From: Alphaproteobacteria bacterium
GTDB taxonomy: Bacteria > Pseudomonadota > Alphaproteobacteria > Rhodobacterales > Rhodobacteraceae
Direction: 5' to 3'
DNA length: 39,538 nucleotides
Assembly: GCA_030431485.1 (NCBI GenBank)
Contig: JAUIIR010000037.1
Location: 1 to 39,538, forward strand
In this document: piece by piece, positions 1 through 8,338 of the stretch
Position numbering within the stretch: position 1 is the first letter of the stretch
How the letters are laid out: the number at the start of each line of letters is the position of its first letter
Notes under the pieces: model-generated
Databases searched by the model: none
Seen by the model: the letters and a program-made list of their open reading frames with translations, nothing else
What the model was told of the DNA's origin: nothing
Program-made: the position numbers and the translations under genes

Positions 1-436
1 ACCGACCCATGCAGGGCGCGCGGACGACGCGGACCTGTGCGGGGTCAAGCCCCTCTTCCAGCGCCTGCTGCAAGGCCTGCGCACCCGCAAGTTCACAGGA
101 AAGAGAGTCGCAAACGCGGATCGTCAGCGCGGGCGGTGGGGTCTCACCTTCTTTCACCACATCGAAATGGGCATAGAAGGTGGCGACCTCGTAGATTTCA
201 GCCATGCTCAGGCGCATCTCTTCCGCCAGAGCGCGCAAGTGCGCTGCGCTCAGGTGGCCGTGGGCATCCTGAATAAGGTGCAGGAATTCGATCAGCAGAT
301 CGCGGCGACGGGGTCGTTCGCCCAGCAGCGACTGCACCTCGGCCAGTGCCTCATCGGTGTATTGGCGGCCCTTCGGTGTCTTGCGACCCTTGCCGCGTGC
401 GGATTTCCAGACACCTTTGCGTTCGTCCAATGCCAT
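1..436 (-). CDS. NuoE-like [2Fe-2S] subunit of an NAD-dependent (formate) dehydrogenase, 3' end cut by window
   Basis: The minus-strand reading frame opens with ATG at 436 and runs uninterrupted off the left edge (145 codons seen). The helical N-terminal part, including EIYEVATFYAHFDV around residues 80-93, and the thioredoxin-like part with C109-x4-C114 and then C142-M-G-R are typical of the 24-kDa/NuoE fold that binds one [2Fe-2S] cluster; the fourth cysteine would lie just outside the window. In Rhodobacterales, NuoE-like domains with this basic N-terminus occur in soluble NAD-dependent formate dehydrogenases, alone (gamma) or fused to a NuoF-like flavoprotein domain (beta). The missing part prevents deciding between these, or a complex I nuoE. 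The formate dehydrogenase assignment is from resemblance. Confidence 0.8.
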   Translation of the reverse strand, partial: MALDERKGVWKSARGKGRKTPKGRQYTDEALAEVQSLLGERPRRRDLLIEFLHLIQDAHGHLSAAHLRALAEEMRLSMAEIYEVATFYAHFDVVKEGETPPPALTIRVCDSLSCELAGAQALQQALEEGLDPAQVRVVRAPCMGR

Positions 437-625
437 GTGGGTCGCCCTCTGTTCGCGTGTGGCGGCAAAGTTGCACAGGCGCAGGGCGCCGACGAGCCTG
501 AAAACGACCTGAATTGCAGCCTGAACGCCCCGACAGAGACGCGCATGCGCAACCGGTGTCGAATTTAGGAAAACTTTTGCCAATGGCGTTTGTGCGCAGC
601 CTCAGGTTTGGCTAGGTTCGACGGT

Positions 626-1027
626 ATGAAACAGCTACTCGCTTCAACCTGTTGCGCCGTCCTTTTCGCGGTTTCGGCCTTTGCAGCCGAACCGATGAAC
701 GGGGCTCAGTTCGAGGCGTATGTGACCGGCAAGACACTGTATTTCGGGCAAAATGGGCAAGCCTACGGAGTCGAGGAATATCTTGAAGACCGACGGGTCC
801 GTTGGTCGTTCCTGGATGGGGAGTGCAAGGACGGGATCTGGTACGAAGAACAGGGCATGATCTGCTTTGTCTACGAGGACAATCCGACACCGCAATGCTG
901 GTCCTTTTTCAGGGAGGCCAATGGGTTGCGCGCAATCTTCGAGAATGATCCCAACGCAACGACGCTCTATGAAGCACAACAGAATGACGAGCCCATGATG
1001 TGCCTAGGACCTGAGGTTGGCGTCTGA
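626..1027 (+). CDS. Small secreted protein of unknown function
   Basis: 133 aa. It begins with a clear Sec signal peptide: MKQLL, a hydrophobic stretch, then AFAA with cleavage expected near residue 21. An upstream in-frame start at 590 would put 12 extra residues before the signal, so the ATG at 626 is preferred. The mature part is acidic, rich in Tyr, Trp and Glu, and has four cysteines (GEC, MIC, QCW, MCL) that could form periplasmic disulfides. It resembles small periplasmic proteins conserved in roseobacters, but I do not recognise a named domain. It is divergent from the dehydrogenase subunit to its left and convergent with the Bax-inhibitor gene to its right. Confidence 0.7.
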   Translation: MKQLLASTCCAVLFAVSAFAAEPMNGAQFEAYVTGKTLYFGQNGQAYGVEEYLEDRRVRWSFLDGECKDGIWYEEQGMICFVYEDNPTPQCWSFFREANGLRAIFENDPNATTLYEAQQNDEPMMCLGPEVGV

Positions 1028-1112
1028 CCCCTCCCTAGACCCGAGTGGCCGTGGGGTCAGAACCGAAGGGCCCTAGCCTGCACCAATCTCAAGAAATCCT
1101 TAAGTCTTTTAC

Positions 1113-1134
1113 AGAAACTTCGTACGAAGTTTCT
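1113..1134. repeat. Perfect 22-bp intergenic palindrome
   Basis: Every base of this 22-bp segment pairs with its partner (half-site AGAAACTTCGT followed by its exact reverse complement). It lies between the convergent ends of the secreted-protein gene and the Bax-inhibitor gene and is distinct from the terminator at 1182-1216. With no loop it suits a DNA-level protein site or a repeated genomic element better than an RNA terminator. Confidence 0.6.
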
Positions 1135-1181
1135 AGGCGCGCCCCATAAAATTCTGGTGGTCAGGCGCCGTCGCATGGGGG

Positions 1182-1216
1182 CGAAAAAGAAAAAGGCCGG
1201 TCGAATAGACCGGCCT
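1182..1216 (-). terminator. Rho-independent terminator of the Bax-inhibitor gene
   Basis: A 9-bp perfect GC-rich stem (1194-1202 with 1208-1216, 5-nt loop) is followed on the minus strand by a T-rich tract with one interruption. It sits 22 nt past the stop codon of the gene read in that direction. Confidence 0.9.
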
Positions 1217-1238
1217 CGTCGTTCAAAAATATCGCTGC

Positions 1239-1982
1239 TTATTCGCGATTGCCAAGCAACTGCAGCAGGAACATGAACATATTGATAAAGTCGAGATAGA
1301 GCCGAAGTGCCCCCATGATCCCCGACTTCGCCAACCATTCGCTATCGGCATGCGATGCGTGCTGGAGGTATTCGTTCTTGATCGACTGCGTGTCATAGGC
1401 TGTCAGACCCGCGAAGATCAGCACACCAAGGATCGAAATCGCGAACATGATCGCGGGCGAGCCAAGAAATATGTTGATAATCGACGCAACGATCAGGCCT
1501 ATCACACCCATGATGAGGAACGACCCCCAGCCGGAGATGTCTTTCTTGGTCGTGTACCCCCAGAGAGACAGCCCCGCAAACGCGATCGAAGTCACGAGGA
1601 ACACCTGCGCGATCGAAAAGCCCGTAAAGGCCACGAAGATCCAGCTCAGGCTCAGGCCCATGACGGCTGCGAAAACGTAGAAGAATGTCTGCGCACCGGC
1701 GGCGGACAGTTTGTTGATCATCGCGCTAAACGCGAACACCATGATCAGGGGCGCGAACATGACGATCCAGCCAAGGATGTTCGGCTGAAGCGTTGCAGGA
1801 TCGCGGAAGACCGCCAGCAGGTCGGGGCTTGTGCCCACGGCCCAAGCGACAGCAAAGGTAAGCAGCATGCCAACCGACATGGTGCCGTACACCTTATTCA
1901 TGTGCGCGCGCAGACCCTCATCAATCTGGGCGGCTCGGGCGCCAGCAACGCCGGTCGTCCGGATTGTGTTATATTCAGCCAT
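1239..1982 (-). CDS. Bax inhibitor-1 / YccA family membrane protein
   Basis: 247 aa, the usual family length. After a soluble N-terminus of about 30 residues there are seven hydrophobic segments. The signature GLTAYDTQSIK lies near residue 200, just before the last segments, with the LYLDFINMFMFLLQLLG ending typical of bacterial BI-1/TMBIM proteins in the inner membrane. Family members act as pH-sensitive calcium leak channels or interact with FtsH; the role here is not shown by sequence. The ATG at 1982 has a strong ribosome site (GGAGGG) 4-5 nt upstream. It is monocistronic, with its own terminator. Confidence 0.93.
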   Translation of the reverse strand: MAEYNTIRTTGVAGARAAQIDEGLRAHMNKVYGTMSVGMLLTFAVAWAVGTSPDLLAVFRDPATLQPNILGWIVMFAPLIMVFAFSAMINKLSAAGAQTFFYVFAAVMGLSLSWIFVAFTGFSIAQVFLVTSIAFAGLSLWGYTTKKDISGWGSFLIMGVIGLIVASIINIFLGSPAIMFAISILGVLIFAGLTAYDTQSIKNEYLQHASHADSEWLAKSGIMGALRLYLDFINMFMFLLQLLGNRE

Positions 1983-2127
1983 TTATCCCTCCGAAATAAA
2001 CCTGGTTGCCTTCGTGACTGCGAAGGCAGATGGGTTAAATATCGGATCTCAGCCGGGTCATTTCAAGCATTTGCCGCAACTATATGTGCTAAAAATGTAT
2101 AGCATATGTATTTTTAGGCGGCTTGAG

Positions 2128-2152
2128 GCGGCCCCCGCAGGTCGGAGGCCGC
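2128..2152 (-). terminator. Weak hairpin downstream of the DUF1127 gene
   Basis: GCGGCC at 2128-2133 can pair with GGCCGC at 2147-2152, immediately after the stop codon of the minus-strand DUF1127 gene. No T-run follows, so this may be a stabilising or Rho-dependent 3' structure rather than an intrinsic terminator. Confidence 0.35.
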
Positions 2153-2155
2153 GTT

Positions 2156-2377
2156 TCACTTAATCCAAGAGGATGGGGCGTCCCAAATGGGGCGCTGCGC
2201 TTCTGCTTCGGCGGACTTTCGATCCACCCCGATATCGTTCAGGAGATGCGCATCCAGCGTCGCCAGCCTTGCACGGCTGCGGTGCAGGGCCAGCGCGGCA
2301 TTGAGACGGGTCAAGAGACCGCGGCGCGGTGCGATGGAGGCGGCGCGACCGGTGGCGGTGTTCATCAGGCTCGACAT
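2156..2377 (-). CDS. DUF1127 (YjiS-like) small basic protein
   Basis: 73 aa. The C-terminal half carries the DUF1127 pattern: a helix rich in Arg and Leu followed by LATLDAHLLNDIGVDRKSAE, where LxxLDxHLLxDIG is diagnostic. The ATG at 2377 is preferred over upstream in-frame starts because GAAAGGAAA lies just upstream. Small DUF1127 proteins are known in alphaproteobacteria as RNA-binding or stress-linked proteins (for example CcaF1 in Rhodobacter sphaeroides). The gene is divergent from the LysR regulator at 2502, with about 125 bp shared, an arrangement that suggests control by that regulator. Confidence 0.85.
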   Translation of the reverse strand: MSSLMNTATGRAASIAPRRGLLTRLNAALALHRSRARLATLDAHLLNDIGVDRKSAEAEAQRPIWDAPSSWIK

Positions 2378-2501
2378 GGTGTTTCCTTTCCATTCCGTGA
2401 TGTGTTTGACTGAAATCATCGTGTTGCCTGATGTATATGGCGCTGCTATCATCATTTTTGAAACGAATGTTTTTGAAGTAAACCATCATGGATTGTGATA
2501 T

Positions 2502-3380
2502 ATGAGGAATCTCGACATCACCACGCTCCGCTCCTTCATCGCTGTGGCAGATGCCGGAGGCGTCACGCGGGCCGCGTCCTTTCTGAACCTGACGCAATCG
2601 GCGGTGTCGATGCAGATCAAACGCCTTGAGGAAAACCTCAATCTCACACTGCTTGACAGGCAGGGCCGTGGCGTGGTGCTCACTTCAGCCGGAGAGCAGC
2701 TTTTGGCCTATGCGCGTCGTATCGTGGATCTGAATGACGAGGTGTATGGCAAGCTGACGAACACTGTCTGGGAGGGTGAGATCATCCTCGGCGTTCCTCA
2801 CGACATCATCTACCCGGCGATTCCAAACGTGATGAAAGCCATGCAGCGCGATTTTCCCCGTGTGAAGGTGCAGTTGCACAGTTCCTATTCCAGCGATCTG
2901 AAAGAGCGGTTTGCCCGCGGCGAAGTGGATGTGATTCTGACCACCGAGACGAAACCGGATGGGGCTGCAGAAATTTTGATGAAGGTCCCGCTGCGTTGGT
3001 ACGGCGCGCCGGGCGGTCAGGCGTGGAAGGCCAACCCTTTGCCTGTCGCCTTCTGCAACCATTGTTCGTTCCGGCCCGTGGCTTTGGGCACTCTTGAAAA
3101 ATCCGGCACAGACTGGGATCTGGTGCTCGCCTCCGACAGCGATCGTGCGATTGAAGTGGCCGTCAGCGCAGACCTTGCGGTGACCTCGGTGCTCGAAGGG
3201 CACGAGCCGCCGCAATTCGAAGCCATTCCGCAAAGCGCCGACCTGCCCGATCTGGGTCACCAATCCGTGGCGCTTTACCGCGGGACAGCCCGCGCACAGA
3301 TCATCGAACCGCTCTGCGATCTGCTGCGGCGCGAATTTGCGGCCATTTCCGGGGTCGATCTGCGCGCGGCAGCCGAGTGA
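2502..3380 (+). CDS. LysR-family transcriptional regulator
   Basis: 292 aa. Residues 1-65 form the winged helix-turn-helix: the ITTLRSFIAVADAGGVTRAA segment, the recognition part NLTQSAVSMQIKRLEENL, then the wing. The remainder is a type 2 periplasmic-binding-like effector domain, starting near EIILGVPHDIIYPAIPNVM and containing GEVDVILTTE. The ligand cannot be told. LysR proteins usually control the divergently transcribed neighbour, here the DUF1127 gene across about 125 bp. The ATG lies in an AT-rich leader without a strong ribosome site. It is complete and normal in length. Confidence 0.92.
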   Translation: MRNLDITTLRSFIAVADAGGVTRAASFLNLTQSAVSMQIKRLEENLNLTLLDRQGRGVVLTSAGEQLLAYARRIVDLNDEVYGKLTNTVWEGEIILGVPHDIIYPAIPNVMKAMQRDFPRVKVQLHSSYSSDLKERFARGEVDVILTTETKPDGAAEILMKVPLRWYGAPGGQAWKANPLPVAFCNHCSFRPVALGTLEKSGTDWDLVLASDSDRAIEVAVSADLAVTSVLEGHEPPQFEAIPQSADLPDLGHQSVALYRGTARAQIIEPLCDLLRREFAAISGVDLRAAAE

Positions 3381-3425
3381 CGCGCCACATCGGCCTATTG
3401 CCACAAGCCCGGTATCGCGCCGCTG

Positions 3426-4391
3426 TCACTCTGCGATTTCGATGACCACTTTGCCGGTCGATTTCCGGCTGCGCAAAAGCTCAAGGCCCTCAGCCACCGC
3501 ATCAAAGCGCAGTTTATGACTGACATGCGGTGTCAAACGGCCTTCGCAATACCATTGCATTAACGTCGCAAGACTGTCTGTAACCACATCGGGCCGGAAC
3601 TGTAGATATCCTCCCCAATAGACCCCAAGGACAGATAGATTCTTGACCAGAAGGTGGTTTGACTTGATTTGCGGGACCTCTCCGCTGGCAAAGCCAATCG
3701 GCAACAGCCGTGCCTCCGGTTTGCAGGAGCGGAACGCAGCCATGAACTGGCCGCCACCGACGGGATCATAGACCACATCCGCGCCACCAAGTGATTTCAT
3801 TTCAGCCCGGATATCCTGCGTCTCCGCATCAATCAGATGGTCCGCACCGGCCGCTTGCGCCGCCTCAAGTTTGGCCGCACCACGTGCGCAGGCCACGACT
3901 GTTGCTCCCATCAGCTTGCCAATCTCCACCGCAGTCAGGCCAACGCCACCCGCAGCGCCGAGAACAAGCAGCGTTTCCCCCGGCTGCAACCGTGCCCGAT
4001 GGTCCAGAGCGACATGGCTTGTCCCATAGGCAATCTGGAAGGCTGCGGCGTCGACCATCGACATTTTGTCGGGCAACCGAACCGCCCGACGCGCCTCGAA
4101 ACAGCCATATTCGGCCAATCCCCCCCGGCCGCCAAACACAGCCACACGGTCGCCCTGAGCGAATCCCGTAACCCCGTCGCCAAGCGCGTCAACGATTCCC
4201 GCGACCTCCATGCCAAGGGTGAATGGCAACTCTGGCGTGTCCTGATAAGTGCCTTTTACCATCAGAAGATCAGCAAAATTCAACCCACAGGCGTGGATTC
4301 GAACCCGAATCTCCCCTTCTGCGGGCTCTGGACGCGCGACATCAAAAATTTTTGGTGCGGCATCGTGACTGTGGACCTGAAACGCCTTCAA
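3426..4391 (-). CDS. NADPH:quinone oxidoreductase-like zinc-free MDR protein
   Basis: 321 aa medium-chain dehydrogenase/reductase of the quinone oxidoreductase class. It has an N-terminal GroES-like domain (CGLNFADLLMVKGTY, TLGMEVAGIV) and a Rossmann domain with the NADPH loop VLGAAGGVGLTAVEI near residues 143-157. The catalytic and structural zinc cysteines of alcohol dehydrogenases are absent. The start appears to be TTG at 4391: it gives the canonical MKAFQV opening, GGGAG lies 6 nt upstream, and the nearby ATG at 4404 is out of frame. It is convergent with the LysR gene. It reduces quinones or enones; the physiological substrate is unknown. It belongs to the same broad family as the protein at 13106-14080 but is not a close copy. 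Confidence 0.88.
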   Translation of the reverse strand: MKAFQVHSHDAAPKIFDVARPEPAEGEIRVRIHACGLNFADLLMVKGTYQDTPELPFTLGMEVAGIVDALGDGVTGFAQGDRVAVFGGRGGLAEYGCFEARRAVRLPDKMSMVDAAAFQIAYGTSHVALDHRARLQPGETLLVLGAAGGVGLTAVEIGKLMGATVVACARGAAKLEAAQAAGADHLIDAETQDIRAEMKSLGGADVVYDPVGGGQFMAAFRSCKPEARLLPIGFASGEVPQIKSNHLLVKNLSVLGVYWGGYLQFRPDVVTDSLATLMQWYCEGRLTPHVSHKLRFDAVAEGLELLRSRKSTGKVVIEIAE

Positions 4392-4687
4392 AGGTGACTC
4401 CCATATTAAATTTTTGTGATATGACTTTGGCTTACGTGGACGTCACTGTCACGTGGCCGTTTTACTGTTTGCGCCAACATTCTTTCAATCACGGCGTAAT
4501 CATCGCAGTTTATTAACGATTTTGTGTCGCTCGAGACCAATTATCTTGCCCTCACTCCTGTCATGCTATAGCGTCCGACCACTGATAATCGGATAGGTTG
4601 TTCTGCTTAGGACTTGCAAAAGCAAATCCGCCTATCATTCTATCCGTCAGAAAAAGACGAGTGTTGCGTTTGGCGAAAGGGAGCAAG

Positions 4688-5068
4688 ATGGCACATCCTG
4701 TTGACGTCCATGTGGGGAAGCGGGTCAGACACCGGCGCTGGCTGGTGGGCATGACTCAGCAACAGCTGGCTGAAAAAGTCGGAATCAAGTTTCAGCAGAT
4801 CCAAAAATACGAAACAGGTGCAAACCGTGTCAGCGCATCCCGCCTTTGGGATATCGCGGACGCGCTGGATGTTCCCGTGGCTTTCTTCTTTGAAGGCATC
4901 GAAGACGCTCAGGCCAAAGACACTGCGGCGCTGTCGAGCGAAGCAATCCCGGCCGATCTCCTCGGCGACAAGGAAGCGCTGGACCTGATCCGGTCTTATT
5001 ATGCGATTCCCGAAAATCAACGCCGCCGCCTGTTTGAACTGGCCCGCGTTCTTTCGGACGTCGCTTGA
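4688..5068 (+). CDS. XRE-family regulator, PraR-like
   Basis: 126 aa. The helix-turn-helix covers residues 9-64 (GKRVRHRRWLVGMTQQQLAE, then FQQIQKYETGANRVSASRL), followed by VPVAFFFEG and a C-terminal helical tail. This arrangement, including the FQQIQKYE recognition helix, resembles alphaproteobacterial PraR-type repressors that control adhesion, phase or quorum-related genes. The ATG at 4688 is chosen because AAGGGAG lies just upstream and the domain begins at once; the in-frame start at 4598 would add 30 residues without family support. The gene directly precedes the histidinol-phosphatase-like gene (53-bp gap), which may be cotranscribed. Confidence 0.88.
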   Translation: MAHPVDVHVGKRVRHRRWLVGMTQQQLAEKVGIKFQQIQKYETGANRVSASRLWDIADALDVPVAFFFEGIEDAQAKDTAALSSEAIPADLLGDKEALDLIRSYYAIPENQRRRLFELARVLSDVA

Positions 5069-5121
5069 GCCCTCTCACCACCTGCGGTAGCCCTTGACGG
5101 GCTGCTTGCAGGAGGCGTTTC

Positions 5122-5925
5122 ATGACAAAATTCACATCGGACCAAGCCGCTGACCTCTGGTCAGTGGCAGAACGTATGGCGGATGCGGCCCGCGAGGCGA
5201 TTCTGCCGCATTTCCGCTCCACCGGCGGTCTTGCTGCAGACAACAAGCTTGCGGAAGGGTTCGATCCTGTCACGGTCGCGGACCGCGCTGCAGAAACGGC
5301 AATGCGTGATGTGTTGGCCGATCTGCGGCCAGATGATGGTATTCTCGGCGAAGAACACGGCACGGTTCATGGCTCAAGCGGCCTGACCTGGGTGCTCGAC
5401 CCGATCGACGGAACCCGGTCGTTCATCAGTGGCACACCAACTTGGGGTGTACTGATCGCGCTCTCCGATGACACAGGCCCCGTGATGGGCATGATCGACC
5501 AGCCGTATGTTGGCGAACGCTTCATGGGTGGGCTGGCCCGATGCAGCTGGATGGGACCGGGCCGCAACGATCCGCTCGGCACCAAAGCCACCACAGACCT
5601 TTCCAAGGCGATCCTGTTCTCGACCTTTCCGGAAATTGGCACTGACGCCCAACGCGCGGCCTTCCAGCGGGTAACGCCGCATGTGCAACTGACCCGCTAC
5701 GGCTGTGACTGCTACGCCTATGCCCTGCTGGCAGCGGGCCAGATCGACCTCGTGATCGAAGCTGGCCTCAACGCTTATGACATTCAGGCCCCGATTGCAG
5801 TGATTGAAGCCGCCGGGGGTGTGGTCACACAATGGGACGGATCACCAGCGCATCACGGTGGCACGGCATTGGCAGCTGCCACACCCGAGCTGCATACAGC
5901 GGCAATGGCCCTATTGAATGGCTGA
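5122..5925 (+). CDS. hisN: Inositol-monophosphatase family, histidinol-phosphatase (HisN) type
   Basis: 267 aa. Metal-binding motifs of the IMPase superfamily are present: GEEHG at residues 76-80 and WVLDPIDGTRSFISG near 90-104, with D93, D96 and T98 as metal or phosphate ligands. A second acidic site, AYDIQAP, lies near the C-terminus. The RSF following the DGT motif and the ILGEEHG form are typical of the HisN subgroup, which removes phosphate from L-histidinol phosphate in histidine synthesis in organisms lacking the HisB-type enzyme. A broader inositol or sugar phosphatase role is possible. AGGAGG sits upstream of the ATG. Confidence 0.82.
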   Translation: MTKFTSDQAADLWSVAERMADAAREAILPHFRSTGGLAADNKLAEGFDPVTVADRAAETAMRDVLADLRPDDGILGEEHGTVHGSSGLTWVLDPIDGTRSFISGTPTWGVLIALSDDTGPVMGMIDQPYVGERFMGGLARCSWMGPGRNDPLGTKATTDLSKAILFSTFPEIGTDAQRAAFQRVTPHVQLTRYGCDCYAYALLAAGQIDLVIEAGLNAYDIQAPIAVIEAAGGVVTQWDGSPAHHGGTALAAATPELHTAAMALLNG

Positions 5926-6050
5926 CAATCCTCGCCACAGACGCTACATCTAAACCATCCGGGTGAGTCCTTCCGCTCCTTTTCTGTCGCCCGGACGGGA
6001 CTGCTCCCGCATGCACCGAAAAGGGCACGGCATCGCGTGGAGGGACCGGC

Positions 6051-7382
6051 ATGGCCATCTTGATCAGGAATGCAACAACCGTCGTCACAATGGATGCGAC
6101 GCTTTCGGAATTATCGAACGCCGATATCCGAATTGACGACGGCATTATCACCGAAATCGGAAAGGGGCTGGAGCACACAGGCGACGTCATTGACGCCAGC
6201 GGATGTGTGGTCACGCCCGGCTTGGTGAACACACATCACCACCTCTACCAGACGCTGACCCGCGCCGTGCCCGGCGGACAGGACGCGCTTCTCTTTGGAT
6301 GGCTCAAAACACTCTACCCGATCTGGTCACGCTTCGGACCGGAAGAAATGTTCGTCTCGGCCCAAATCGGTTTGGCAGAGCTGGCCCTTTCGGGCTGCAC
6401 CTTGACGTCCGACCATCTGTATCTCTTTCCAAACGGCGCGCGGCTGGATGATACAATTGCCGCAGCGCATGAAATCGGCCTTCGGTTTCACCCCACCCGC
6501 GGTGCCATGAGTATCGGCGAAAGCGACGGCGGCTTGCCCCCCGATACCCTGGTCGAACGCGAAGCGGATATCCTTGAGGACTGCATCCGCGTGATCGACA
6601 CACATCACGATCCGCGAGACGGCGCAATGGTGCGCGTTGGAGTCGCCCCCTGCTCCCCTTTTTCCGTCAGCCGCGAACTGATGCGTGACGCTGCTGTGCT
6701 GGCCCGCGACAAGGGCGTGATGCTGCACACCCATCTGGCCGAGAATGACGAAGACATCGCCTATTCCGAAGCCCAGTTCGGCTGTCGCCCCGGTCAATAC
6801 GCCGAAGAACTTGGCTGGACAGGCCCAGACGTGTGGCACGCGCATTGCGTCAAGCTCGACGGGCAGGAAATCGCGCTTTTTGCCAAATCGCGCACCGGAG
6901 TCGCGCATTGCCCGTGCTCGAATTGCCGACTCGGCTCAGGCATTGCGCCAATCCGCGGGATGCGGGATGCCGGGGTTCCGGTTGGTCTGGGGGTTGACGG
7001 GTCTGCGAGCAATGATGCGTGCAATCTCATCGGCGAGGCTAGACAGGCGATGCTTTTGCAACGCGTCGCCTATGGCGCCGATGCCACGAGCGCCCGCGAG
7101 GCGCTCTACATCGCGACCCGTGGCGGTGCCGAAGTGCTTGGCCGCACCGACTGCGGTCAGATCGCCGTGGGCAAACGCGCCGATATCGCTCTGTGGGACA
7201 TCACCGGTGTCGAAAGCGCCGGAAGCTGGGATCCGGCAGCTTTGTTGTTGGCGGGCCCGACCCGCGTCAAACACCTTCTCGTCGAGGGGCGGCTGGTCGT
7301 GAAAGACAGCCAAATCGCGACACTCGACCTGCCCCGTGTCATCGAGCGGCAAACCGCTCTGGCCAAAGCCTTGATGACATGA
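6051..7382 (+). CDS. 8-oxoguanine deaminase
   Basis: 443 aa amidohydrolase. The N-terminal small beta domain leads into the TIM barrel with the metal motif THHHLYQT (His62 and His64), a third metal His in MLHTHLAEN, a fourth in VWHAHCV and the catalytic Asp in GLGVDGSASND. The run HCPCSNCRLGSGIAPI and the GSASND loop are characteristic of the 8-oxoguanine/cytosine-type deaminase branch rather than classical guanine deaminase. The reaction converts 8-oxoguanine to urate and ammonia, clearing oxidised purine. GGAGGG precedes the ATG. A classical guanine deaminase lies 7 kb downstream at 14212. Confidence 0.88.
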   Translation: MAILIRNATTVVTMDATLSELSNADIRIDDGIITEIGKGLEHTGDVIDASGCVVTPGLVNTHHHLYQTLTRAVPGGQDALLFGWLKTLYPIWSRFGPEEMFVSAQIGLAELALSGCTLTSDHLYLFPNGARLDDTIAAAHEIGLRFHPTRGAMSIGESDGGLPPDTLVEREADILEDCIRVIDTHHDPRDGAMVRVGVAPCSPFSVSRELMRDAAVLARDKGVMLHTHLAENDEDIAYSEAQFGCRPGQYAEELGWTGPDVWHAHCVKLDGQEIALFAKSRTGVAHCPCSNCRLGSGIAPIRGMRDAGVPVGLGVDGSASNDACNLIGEARQAMLLQRVAYGADATSAREALYIATRGGAEVLGRTDCGQIAVGKRADIALWDITGVESAGSWDPAALLLAGPTRVKHLLVEGRLVVKDSQIATLDLPRVIERQTALAKALMT

Positions 7383-7408
7383 ACGCCGCCCGCTTTTCGA
7401 AAAGCAGC

Positions 7409-7432
7409 GCCAGATGCTCTGAAGCATCTGGC
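7409..7432 (+). terminator. Hairpin downstream of the 8-oxoguanine deaminase gene
   Basis: A perfect 10-bp inverted repeat with a 4-nt loop lies 27 nt beyond the stop codon. No U-tract follows, so it is a candidate 3' stabilising or Rho-dependent terminator structure. A 14-bp palindrome (7392-7405) sits just before it. Confidence 0.45.
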
Positions 7433-7592
7433 ACGTCGCGCCCGATTTGATAGGGTCATGTCACTAGGATGCTTCCGTAATAAGTTCGAGCAGATGGCAC
7501 GCTTCACACCAATACAGCGACGCCCCCGGGCGGTCTTGATTCGTCGCGACAGGCCGCGTGTCGGTCCTGTGGCGCAAGCACGTCCATAACCC

Positions 7593-8303
7593 ATGATTGA
7601 ACCGATCGTTTTCCTTCCCGGCATGATGTGCGACGCCCGCCTGTTCGAGCCGCAGATCCGTGCGTTTTCTGCAACTCATCCGGTGATGGTCGCCCCAATC
7701 ACTCATGGTCAGCGGATCGAAGAGATCGCCTCGGGTTTGCTGCCGCTTCTGCCGCAGAAATTCGCTTTGGCAGGCCTGAGCATGGGCGGGATTGTGGCGA
7801 TGGAAATCCTGCGCCGGGCCCCTGACCGGGTAACACGCATTGCCCTCATGGACACCAATTGCCTCGCCGAAACCCCGCAGGTGGCCGCCAACCGCGAACC
7901 GCAGATCGTCAAGGTCAAATCCGGCAAGCTGACCGAGGTCATGCGCGACGAACTCAAACCCAATTACCTCGCCCCAGGCCCCCATCGTCCGGCGGTTCTG
8001 CAAACTGTCATGGATATGGCGCACACTCTGGGACCCGAGGTCTTTATTGCCCAATCCCGTGCATTGCAGAGACGGCGCGACCAGCAATCGACCCTGCGCA
8101 AGGTCCGCCAGCCCGCGTTGGTTCTCTGCGGTGCGCATGATGCGCTGTGTCCGGTCAAACGTCACAGTTTCATGGCCGAACTTATTCCCCACGCCAAGCT
8201 TACGGTACTCGAAGATGCGGGGCACCTGCCGACGCTCGAAACCCCGGACGAGACCAACGACGCGCTCTGGTCTTGGCTGCAGCAGCCTTACGTGCTGAGG
8301 TAA
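7593..8303 (+). CDS. Alpha/beta hydrolase
   Basis: 236 aa. The fold shows the oxyanion segment VFLPGMMCDARLF, the nucleophile elbow GLSMGG (Ser near residue 67), an acid in CGAHDALCPV and the catalytic His in EDAGHLPTLE. This completes a Ser-Asp-His triad of a small esterase or C-C hydrolase of the RsbQ/BioH-like group. The substrate is unknown. The ATG at 7593 lacks a strong ribosome site. About 210 bp separate it from the deaminase upstream, including a hairpin, so it is probably a separate unit. Confidence 0.85.
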   Translation: MIEPIVFLPGMMCDARLFEPQIRAFSATHPVMVAPITHGQRIEEIASGLLPLLPQKFALAGLSMGGIVAMEILRRAPDRVTRIALMDTNCLAETPQVAANREPQIVKVKSGKLTEVMRDELKPNYLAPGPHRPAVLQTVMDMAHTLGPEVFIAQSRALQRRRDQQSTLRKVRQPALVLCGAHDALCPVKRHSFMAELIPHAKLTVLEDAGHLPTLETPDETNDALWSWLQQPYVLR

Positions 8304-8338
8304 GCTCAGACCCAGTCGAACAAGGACATTTGCCGTCC

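Noticed and set aside
1350..2102. 250-codon plus-strand frame
   Set aside because: It is antisense to the complete Bax-inhibitor gene, with a charged low-complexity translation and no ribosome site.
1983..2155. CcsR-type small RNAs downstream of the DUF1127 gene, as in Rhodobacter sphaeroides
   Set aside because: The repeated CCUCCUCCC loops of that sRNA family are not present on the minus strand here.
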